A stretch of 11,132 nucleotides of DNA. Source: Planctomycetota bacterium. GTDB lineage: Bacteria > Planctomycetota > Phycisphaerae > FEN-1346 > JAACEH01. Positions within the stretch are counted from its first letter, which is position 1. Every line of letters starts with the position of its first letter. Made by a program: the position numbers and the translations under genes. The notes beneath the pieces are model-generated. The model saw only the letters and a program-made list of their open reading frames with translations. It ran no database searches and was not told the DNA's origin. The stretch spans positions 1 through 11,132 of the forward strand of contig JAFGPY010000376.1 in assembly GCA_016935955.1 (NCBI GenBank), written 5' to 3'. This document shows, one piece after another, positions 1 through 5,718 of this stretch.

Positions 1-21
1 AGCACCCGTTGCCGCAAATCC

Positions 22-49
22 ATAGAGTAGGTCTTCATGCCTACTCTAT
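22..49. terminator. Hairpin downstream of the transporter gene, possible terminator
   Basis: A perfect 10-bp inverted repeat (ATAGAGTAGG at 22-31, CCTACTCTAT at 40-49) encloses an 8-nt loop. It lies about 140 nt past the stop codon of the minus-strand transporter. Neither side has a T tract, so it is not a classical intrinsic terminator. It could protect a transcript end or be an unrelated palindrome. The pairing is certain; the function is a guess. Confidence 0.35.
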
Positions 50-85
50 CGGCCATGACCACAAGCAAACGTGAACTGCTCTAGA

Positions 86-187
86 ATCCTCGCCGGTCGC
101 GCCTTCGTCGAGCTCTTCGCCGACGACTCGAAGCTCGTGCGCGGGCTGAGGGCGGCGCAGCGGAAGCTCCAGGCCTTCGGCTGCGCG
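86..187 (+). pseudogene. Truncated N-terminal fragment resembling a phage tail tape-measure protein
   Basis: The plus-strand frame reads ILAGRAFVELFADDSKLVRG (86-145) and continues LRAAQRKLQAFG to 181. This pattern of 'AxVEL..DDSKLVRGL..AQ.KLQAFG' resembles, from memory of the family, the opening of tape-measure-like proteins, which begin with a short strand followed by a heptad-like amphipathic helix. After residue ...AFG the frame runs on only as antisense of the transporter's 3' end, so the similarity stops at about 181-187, almost exactly at the transporter stop codon (188-190). No Shine-Dalgarno or convincing start precedes it; the only nearby start is a GTG at 71. It is best read as a broken gene end left by a rearrangement or prophage loss. 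It could instead be a chance match, because it spans only about 32 residues. Confidence 0.4.
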
Positions 188-1894
188 TCAGGCCAGGTCG
201 GGATCGTCCACGGGGGCGTCCTGCCGGGCCAGCACCTCGCGCTTGGCCCGCCGGGCGCGGTAGATGCAGTAGCCCAGACCGCCGTAGAGGAAAACGGAGG
301 CGAACGCCCCCATGACCACGGCCGGGTACTTAGGATAGTAGTAGATGCCCGCGAAGACCAGCGTGGCCCAGATGAGCACCTTGACCATGGCGGCCCGGGG
401 CGCAGATCCGTGCTTGTTGCTGATGCCCATAAGAACGGCGGCAAGGACAACCGATCCGTAGAGCGGCAACCAGCCCAGGACCACTTCGACGCCTTCCATG
501 TAGGGTTTTTCCCGCGGCTGGGTCACGTTTCCAAAGATGCTCCAGACGAGGATGATCGTCAGAACCAGTGGCGCTAGAACTGCAATGAAGGCATCCCACC
601 AGCCACCGATCTTGATGTCGGACACGGAGTTGATGTAGTCTCGCATCTTGCGGGCGCCGAAGAACCAGCCGATGACGATGCACAAGGCCAGTGCCGAACC
701 GATCATTCCGTAGTCGATGAACGTGCTCGTGGTGGTCAGATACAGGTCGCCGTTCCTGGTGCAGTAGATCAACCCACCCGCGAAACCCAGCAGGCAGACG
801 AGCCCCAGCGCCAGGTGGCGACTCAGGTTGAACTCCTCCATCACGGCGGCGGTGATCGCTTCGACAATGCTGAAGGCCGAGTCGATGCCCAGGCTCAGCA
901 GCGTCAGGAAGAAGAGCACGGCGAAGAAGTTCTGCAGGATCGGCAATTGGGCCAGGGCCGTGGGGTAGGCGATGAAGGCCAGAGAGCCGCCCCCCTTCTC
1001 AAGGTAGCTCGGGTCGCCCGTGACGTAGACCAGATAGCCCAGTACGCTGAAGACAGCGAAGCCGGCGAAGAAGCTGAAGCCGCAGTTGATCAGCCCGGTC
1101 ATGAAGGCATTGTTGGTGATATCCACTTTGCGGTCGAGGTAGCTGGCATAGGCGATCATCACGCCGAAGCCGACAGACAGGGAAAAGAAGATCTGGCCGT
1201 AGGCCGCCCGCCAGACGGTAGGCTTGAGCAGATACTCCCACTGCGGCGTCAGATATCGGATCAGCCCCTCCTGGGCGTTCTCCATCGTGATGCCGCGGAT
1301 GAAAAGGATCACGACGAGCAGAATCGGCAGCGGCACCGTGACCAGAACGACCTTGCCGACCTGCTTGACTCCTCTGTGGATCAGAAGGAACATGCCCACC
1401 CAGCACACCGCCAGATAGGCCGCAACCTGCCACACGAACCCGCCCGGCCTGCCTCCGAAGACGTCCACATCCTTCACCGTGCGCTGGACCCTGTCGATGA
1501 GGAAGCCTGTCGCGTCGGTCTTCCAGAGGTCGATCACTTCCGGCTTGAAAGACTGAATGAAATACTCCAGGCACCAGGCCATGACCACGGTGTAGAAGCA
1601 GACGATGATGAACCCGCCGACAACCGCCCACCAGCCAACCCACTTGAACGTCGGACGGATGCGCTCGACGGCCTGCGGCGCGGCATGCTGCATGCGATGG
1701 CCGACCGAGAACTCCAGTATCAGGAGCGGGATGCCAACCGACACCAGCGCAATGAAGTACGGCAACAGAAACGCGCCGCCGCCGTTCTCGGCGCAGACGG
1801 CCGGAAACCGCCAGAGGTTGCCGAGGCCGACGGCCGACCCCACGGCAGCCATGACGAAACTGAAGCGGCTGGTCCAGTGTTCGCGAGGTTGCAC
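188..1894 (-). CDS. Sodium-dependent transporter of the NSS (SLC6) family
   Basis: Inner-membrane symporter that probably takes up an amino acid or similar solute with sodium. The fold is LeuT-like. TM1 (about residues 10-35) has SAVGLGNLWRFP followed by ENGGGAFLLPY. TM6 has QIFFSLSVGFGVMIAYASY. TM8 has LGIDSAFSIVE. TM1 carries Gly23 where monoamine transporters carry Asp, which favours an amino-acid substrate. The chloride-site residues known from animal SLC6 proteins all appear: Tyr46, Gln234, Ser238, Asn270 and Ser274. Ser274 sits where LeuT has Glu290. After the usual 12 helices there are about 75 further residues with two more hydrophobic stretches (about 504-521 and 525-546), so the protein (568 aa) is longer than LeuT (519 aa). 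Start choice: GTG at 1894 gives the family-typical opening VQPREHW and has GGAGG 10 nt upstream. An in-frame GTG at 1969 would add 25 residues but has no visible Shine-Dalgarno. It lies downstream of the 2063-3586 membrane-protein gene on the same strand, with a gap of about 170 nt. Confidence 0.93.
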   Translation of the reverse strand: MQPREHWTSRFSFVMAAVGSAVGLGNLWRFPAVCAENGGGAFLLPYFIALVSVGIPLLILEFSVGHRMQHAAPQAVERIRPTFKWVGWWAVVGGFIIVCFYTVVMAWCLEYFIQSFKPEVIDLWKTDATGFLIDRVQRTVKDVDVFGGRPGGFVWQVAAYLAVCWVGMFLLIHRGVKQVGKVVLVTVPLPILLVVILFIRGITMENAQEGLIRYLTPQWEYLLKPTVWRAAYGQIFFSLSVGFGVMIAYASYLDRKVDITNNAFMTGLINCGFSFFAGFAVFSVLGYLVYVTGDPSYLEKGGGSLAFIAYPTALAQLPILQNFFAVLFFLTLLSLGIDSAFSIVEAITAAVMEEFNLSRHLALGLVCLLGFAGGLIYCTRNGDLYLTTTSTFIDYGMIGSALALCIVIGWFFGARKMRDYINSVSDIKIGGWWDAFIAVLAPLVLTIILVWSIFGNVTQPREKPYMEGVEVVLGWLPLYGSVVLAAVLMGISNKHGSAPRAAMVKVLIWATLVFAGIYYYPKYPAVVMGAFASVFLYGGLGYCIYRARRAKREVLARQDAPVDDPDLA

Positions 1895-1904
1895 GATGCG
1901 GATG

Positions 1905-1909
1905 CCTCC
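1905..1909 (-). promoter_or_regulatory. Ribosome binding site deciding the transporter start
   Basis: GGAGG on the minus strand lies 10 nt upstream of a GTG at 1894. The next in-frame GTG upstream (1969) has no comparable motif. The protein opening also fits the family better from 1894 (REHW near the N-terminus, as in LeuT). Confidence 0.55.
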
Positions 1910-2062
1910 ACGATGGATTGAACGGACGTGCCCAGCGACGTGAGTGGTCGACGTCGCCAATGATGCCACGGCGCGGCATCTGCGTCAAGGGCATAGGTGC
2001 AAAGGTCGCCATGTCGACGAGAAGAAGTCCTCACCGGAACTCGGGACCGGTGCGGAGGCGTG

Positions 2063-3586
2063 CTATGTCTCCTTGCCGCGAACGGCCGGAAGAAGCCGGT
2101 GGCGCACGATCAGTGCGGCCATGTAGACCAGCAGGCCGATCAGGACGATTTGCATGTAGAGACTCGCACGCTCCGCCTCGGCAATCGAGATCAGAGAATA
2201 TGGAGCGACCACAAAAGCGAACCAGAGGCAATCTCGGACGGCGGCCGCTGGGTTGCGACGGTCGAGCAGACGAACAGCCGCGGTGCATGCCACGAGGACC
2301 ACGGCGGCAATGGACAGTGCCGTGGGGAAGGCGACGTTCAGGCCCGCCAGACTGGCCAGCAGGGTGTTGAACAGCGTGTAGGCTACCAGCACAAGGCCGA
2401 CGATCGGCAGGTGCACGCCCTCGCCGGAAATCAGCCGCGGAGCCACCAGCAACAGGACCAGCAGCAACATGCCGACGGGCGCCGCACCCAGCACACGCCC
2501 GTAGAGGTAACCGGGCTGCGCGGCCAACGGTAGTTTGACTCCGATGTCGAGCGACGTGATGGCGTTGTCGAGGTTCCAGCTCAACGTGTAGTTGTTGCCG
2601 GTGATCTCGCTGAGTCTCTCCAGCGACGGCATGGAACCGATGGGGAAGTCGAGCCGATTGGCGGGAATCCCCTGCATGTGTATCGCGACGCGATAGTGCG
2701 GCGTCAGGACGCGGCGCTGCGGGATGAACCGCAGGTGCTCCAGCCCGCGGGACTCGTAGCTGATTTCGACCGTGCGGCGGGCGCCGGCGCCCATCGGAAC
2801 ATGCCACACGTTCTGGTCGTCGCAACTTTCCATCTTCTCGGTGTAGTCTTCGCCGTCAACCAGCACCTGCACCTTGTCGCAGTACGGATACGGGAACTGG
2901 TAGTACATGTCGGCCGTCACCGCGCGGCTGTGCCGGTTGACGATCACGTACTTCAGACGCCAGAGATCGTCATAGCCCGCGTAGTTGGCGTTGCCCAGTT
3001 GTCGCGGATTGTCGCGCACGGTGATCGCGATGTCGGCCTCCTCGACGCCCCGCTGATTCACACCTTCGTTGCGTTCCTGCTCTCGGCGACTGACAATCGA
3101 CGGCAGTTGCCCGTCAACGGGAAGTAGCTGCGGTTCTTCTTCCTTCCAGTACTCCTGCTGGATGATTTGCCCCTTCTCGCCGGGCAGTTTGATCGTCCGC
3201 GAGACCCATGTCCGCTTTTCGGTGAAACTCACATGCATTTCATTCTGCTCGTGGGGGCCGCCCCACTTCATCAGCACGGCATCGCGATTGCGGCTGGTAA
3301 TGCGGCCGAACTCGTGCTCGAACAGCGTGGCCCGGTAGTCCAAGGCCACGATCAGCACGCGGGCCAGCACGAAGACCACCAGCAGCTTGAACAAGCCGCG
3401 ACCGAGCGAGACCATGACGGCTCGCCACACCTGTCGGTTCTGGCACTCGCGGCACCAGTTCCGAAAGGCGGCGCCCGACCAGGCCACCAGGCCCAGGGCG
3501 ATCAGTGCGGCGGCCGTCGTCATGGCGATCATGAGCGGTCCCGAACCGAACAGGCGACGCAACGTGTGCATGACGAATTCGTACAT
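2063..3586 (-). CDS. Seven-helix membrane protein of unknown function
   Basis: I do not recognise a named family for this 507-residue protein. Two hydrophobic helices are near the N-terminus (about 18-40 and 64-84). A large soluble domain follows (about 86-360), rich in beta-type segments such as YRVAIHMQGI and YTLSWNLDNA. The C-terminal part has five hydrophobic helices (about 367-384, 392-412, 418-438, 451-470, 476-496). This layout of N-terminal anchor, big extracytoplasmic domain and C-terminal helix bundle resembles inner-membrane CreD proteins, but I see no clear CreD sequence motif, so this is only a topology analogy. A CxxC pair (Cys45, Cys48) lies between the first two helices. The start is firm: ATG at 3586 follows a full AAGGAGGT. 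It is followed on the same strand by the transporter, possibly in one transcript. Confidence 0.85.
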   Translation of the reverse strand: MYEFVMHTLRRLFGSGPLMIAMTTAAALIALGLVAWSGAAFRNWCRECQNRQVWRAVMVSLGRGLFKLLVVFVLARVLIVALDYRATLFEHEFGRITSRNRDAVLMKWGGPHEQNEMHVSFTEKRTWVSRTIKLPGEKGQIIQQEYWKEEEPQLLPVDGQLPSIVSRREQERNEGVNQRGVEEADIAITVRDNPRQLGNANYAGYDDLWRLKYVIVNRHSRAVTADMYYQFPYPYCDKVQVLVDGEDYTEKMESCDDQNVWHVPMGAGARRTVEISYESRGLEHLRFIPQRRVLTPHYRVAIHMQGIPANRLDFPIGSMPSLERLSEITGNNYTLSWNLDNAITSLDIGVKLPLAAQPGYLYGRVLGAAPVGMLLLVLLLVAPRLISGEGVHLPIVGLVLVAYTLFNTLLASLAGLNVAFPTALSIAAVVLVACTAAVRLLDRRNPAAAVRDCLWFAFVVAPYSLISIAEAERASLYMQIVLIGLLVYMAALIVRHRLLPAVRGKET

Positions 3587-3593
3587 GGGGAGG

Positions 3594-3601
3594 ACCTCCT
3601 T
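3594..3601 (-). promoter_or_regulatory. Perfect Shine-Dalgarno for the 3586 start
   Basis: AAGGAGGT on the minus strand, the full complement of the 16S anti-SD core, lies 7 nt before the ATG at 3586. It is the strongest ribosome binding site in the window and suggests efficient translation of the unknown membrane protein. Confidence 0.75.
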
Positions 3602-3717
3602 GTCGTTGTGCCCACGTCACCGGGATGTGTGCGAGAAGTCGCGCGGTCGCACGTTCTGCAAATGGATCGGGCTTGGGGGATGTGCGGCCTTCAGACTCGG
3701 CGATACCCGCAGACGGC

Positions 3718-3745
3718 ATCCTATCGCGCCGGAATCAGCGTGCAA
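3718..3745 (-). promoter_or_regulatory. Weak sigma70-like promoter candidate for the leftward genes
   Basis: On the minus strand, TTGCAC (3745-3740) and TAGGAT (3723-3718) are separated by 16 nt. This would give a leader of roughly 125 nt before the ATG at 3586. The -35 box is poor (only TTG matches) and the -10 box matches at four of six positions. Nothing else stands out between 3602 and 3826: I see no gene, repeat or conserved RNA there. Confidence 0.25.
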
Positions 3746-3831
3746 GCAAAAGCCTCTGAACGCGCAAAGATTGCGCGGAAAACTGCACGTCGAGCGTCGC
3801 GGTCTCGGTGGCAGGTGAACACCTTGCTAAC

Positions 3832-3984
3832 ACTACAACGCCACATCGTGGCATGGGCATCTTGCCCATGCGTCCCACGGGCATCCTGCCCGTGGGCCAA
3901 CGGCGTGGTGCAGGGCCAGGATGGCCCTGCGACTCACGGGCAAGATGCCCGTGCCACGGTGAAAAGGCCTTGTAGCGTTGTAGT
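3832..3984. repeat. 153-bp nested palindromic element with terminal inverted repeats
   Basis: The ends are a 14-bp inverted repeat with one mismatch (3832-3845 and 3971-3984; the outer ten bases ACTACAACGC pair perfectly). Inside are four hairpins in tandem: 3851-3871 (9-bp arms, loop TCT), 3874-3896 (10-bp arms, loop TCC), 3910-3930 (9-bp arms, loop GGA) and 3935-3953 (8-bp arms, loop AGA). Loops 1 and 4, and loops 2 and 3, are reverse complements, so the whole array is itself a large inverted repeat. Differences between the matching hairpins fall on both arms and keep the pairing. CTAAC occurs just outside each end (3827-3831 and 3986-3990), like an imperfect target duplication. No transposase is encoded, so this would be a non-autonomous element. 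Similar GGGCATCTTGCCC-type repeats are common in planctomycete-like genomes, by recollection. It lies between divergent genes. Confidence 0.8.
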
Positions 3985-4036
3985 ACTAACTGGCGTCCAT
4001 CCCAACCTCGGCCGCAGCGATGCGGCCCGACAAGGG

Positions 4037-4065
4037 TTGCCCGGTCCGACCAACATGGGTATAGT
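4037..4065 (+). promoter_or_regulatory. Sigma70-like promoter for the first GT39-like gene
   Basis: TTGCCC (4037-4042) and TATAGT (4060-4065) are spaced by 17 nt, the optimal distance. They match the consensus boxes at four and five of six positions. Transcription would start near 4072, after the ATG at 4066, so translation should begin at one of the later in-frame ATGs (4129 or 4144). The match is by eye only. Confidence 0.5.
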
Positions 4066-4128
4066 ATGTGGCGACCGATCGTGGTGTACCCGCTGCCCTA
4101 CTCCTGGACAATAGATTGCGAATGGCCC

Positions 4129-5517
4129 ATGACACATCCACCCATGAGCACCAATCCTGCCGGCAGCATCTTCCGCGACAAGTGGTTCTGGACGATCGTC
4201 CTGGTGGCGCTGGCCATTCGGGCCGGATTGCTGGGATGCGCCTTGCGGGACGGCCTCCCGCTCGATAGCGCCGACACGCCGACCTACACGAACCCCGCCC
4301 GGAGCCTGCTGGCGGTCGGCACCCTGTCGCAGGACAGCGAACCGCCCTATCGCATCGACACGTTGCGGACGCCGGGCTATCCGCTGCTGATTGCCGCAGT
4401 CTGGGCCCTTGCCGGCGGCCAGATGCAGGCGCCCGTTGCGATGGTCCAGGTGCTGCTCAGCACGGCGGCGGTTGGTTTCGTCTATGCGGCCGGGCTTCTG
4501 ATGATCGGGCGTCGGGGAGCCATCGTGGCCGCATCTCTGCTTGCCATCGAAGGTCTCAGCGCCGCCATGGCCAGCTACGTATTGAGCGATTCGCTGTACC
4601 AGTTCTGTGTGGGACTCTGGTTCTACCTGCTGGCACGGTTCCTTCGTGACCGCTCATGGCCGACACTCGTGGCCGCAAGCCTCACCGCGGGTCTGGCCCT
4701 GTACGTTCGGCCTGTGGGGCTGTTGTTTCCCCTGGTCCTGGCCGGACTGGCGTTGTGGACGACCCGCGGCACGTGGAGCGGACGGCTGAGCCGGGCGCTG
4801 GCGGCCGTGCTCATTCCTGCGATCGTCGTCTTTCCATGGTGTCTGCGGAATCATCTCGGGGCCGACACGTGGGAACTGACGACCATCGCCTCGCGCAACA
4901 TGCTGATCTTTCGTGCCGCCAAGGTCAAGGCCATGGTCGAGGGCAAGGATTTCTACCGCGAGGCACGGGCCGAACTGGTGGCCGAGGCCGAGTCCCGGAC
5001 GCCGCCGGACGCCACGCCCGGGGAGCGTCTGCGTATCGGCCGCAAGGTCGCCATAGACTACATGTGCAGCCACCCGCAGGCGACGATGCGGGCCCACCTT
5101 CAAGGGGCCGTGGTCCTGCTGGCCCTGCCCGATCGCTGGTCGGTGCCCCATTTGTTGGGCGCTGACGAACAGGGAGGCATTCTGCACAGCCAAGCAGGTT
5201 GGGGCGACAAGATCCGTCAGCTTTGGCGCCAGTATCACAGCGTGACGCTGGCCTACATGATCGCCTCAGGACTGATGCTGGTCGGCCTGTGGATAGCCGC
5301 CTTGGTCGGCTGGTTCCGAGCCTGGCGTTGCGGCCGCCGCACTGAGGTTGCAGCTCTGATCATCACACTCGCCTGCCTGATTGCCGCATCGGTCGTCCCG
5401 GAAGCAGAGCCCCGGCTACGTATCCCGCTGATCGTGCCGCTGGTTCTGTCGGCAGGACTGGCCTTTGCCGCCCGGTCCGCTCTCACGGACACGACCACCG
5501 CGCGTGACGGCGGCTGA
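4129..5517 (+). CDS. GT39/PMT-like polytopic membrane glycosyltransferase
   Basis: Probably transfers a sugar from a polyprenyl-phosphate donor to an acceptor on the outer side of the cytoplasmic membrane. The 462-residue protein has a first helix (about 18-38) and then an extracytoplasmic loop with acidic residues DSADTPTY (46-53), where GT39-type enzymes place their catalytic Asp. RTPGYPLLIAA (80-90) follows. Typical membrane segments continue with YVLSDSLY, YVRPVGLLFP and PWCLRNH. The end has EAEPRLRIPLIVPLVL, resembling the closing R-x-P motif of such enzymes. Substrate cannot be read from the sequence. Start choice: the frame opens at ATG 4066, but that codon abuts a likely -10 box, so 4129 (or 4144) is preferred. 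None of the three has a clear Shine-Dalgarno. The gene converges with a second GT39-like gene at 5719-7440. Confidence 0.8.
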   Translation: MTHPPMSTNPAGSIFRDKWFWTIVLVALAIRAGLLGCALRDGLPLDSADTPTYTNPARSLLAVGTLSQDSEPPYRIDTLRTPGYPLLIAAVWALAGGQMQAPVAMVQVLLSTAAVGFVYAAGLLMIGRRGAIVAASLLAIEGLSAAMASYVLSDSLYQFCVGLWFYLLARFLRDRSWPTLVAASLTAGLALYVRPVGLLFPLVLAGLALWTTRGTWSGRLSRALAAVLIPAIVVFPWCLRNHLGADTWELTTIASRNMLIFRAAKVKAMVEGKDFYREARAELVAEAESRTPPDATPGERLRIGRKVAIDYMCSHPQATMRAHLQGAVVLLALPDRWSVPHLLGADEQGGILHSQAGWGDKIRQLWRQYHSVTLAYMIASGLMLVGLWIAALVGWFRAWRCGRRTEVAALIITLACLIAASVVPEAEPRLRIPLIVPLVLSAGLAFAARSALTDTTTARDGG

Positions 5518-5590
5518 GGTCGGTCATAGCGGGGCCGCCCCATATCCTCCAGCGGTGCAGAGGCTTGTTCGGCCCCCGAAGATTGCCATG

Positions 5591-5663
5591 GCACAAGCCC
5601 GCCGCACTGCGGCGGGACACGAACGTTCCCAACTGTTCGATCCCCCAGCAGCGCTGGGGGCTT
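5591..5663 (+). repeat. Multi-hairpin interspersed repeat, copy 1
   Basis: A 73-bp unit begins GCACAAGCCCGCCGCACT and ends with GCTGGGGGCTT. It contains hairpin A (arms 5598-5605 and 5609-5616, loop ACT), a smaller hairpin in the spacer (CGAAC 5620-5624 with GTTCG 5635-5639) and hairpin B (arms 5642-5649 and 5653-5660, loop AGC). A second copy lies on the opposite strand at 10506-10579. This copy fills the middle of the 201-nt gap between two convergent genes, starting 73 nt after the stop at 5517. It may act as a bidirectional transcription barrier or be a REP-like element. There is no T tract after hairpin B. The rest of 5518-5718 shows nothing else I can name. Confidence 0.8.
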
Positions 5664-5718
5664 CAACGGCAGCGCCGCCGAACGATTCAACCGTGAAATG
5701 CCCTGAACAAACGGGGTA

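Noticed and set aside
71..577. A complete 168-codon plus-strand gene
   Set aside because: Only about the first 37 codons lie outside the transporter; the remainder is its antisense, so at most a short gene remnant is real.
815..1921. A 368-codon plus-strand open frame
   Set aside because: It is antisense to the transporter, whose protein matches NSS motifs throughout. The antisense product is His/Asp/Gln/Arg-rich with no fold-like pattern, as expected from a GC-rich opposite strand.
3832..3984. CRISPR array
   Set aside because: The repeated units are palindromes in mirrored order, there are no regular unique spacers, and no cas gene is present.
3167..4114. A 315-codon plus-strand frame across the intergenic region
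   Set aside because: Its first part is antisense to the unknown membrane protein and its end (including WASCPCVPRASCPW and GQDARATVKR) is the translated palindromic repeat.
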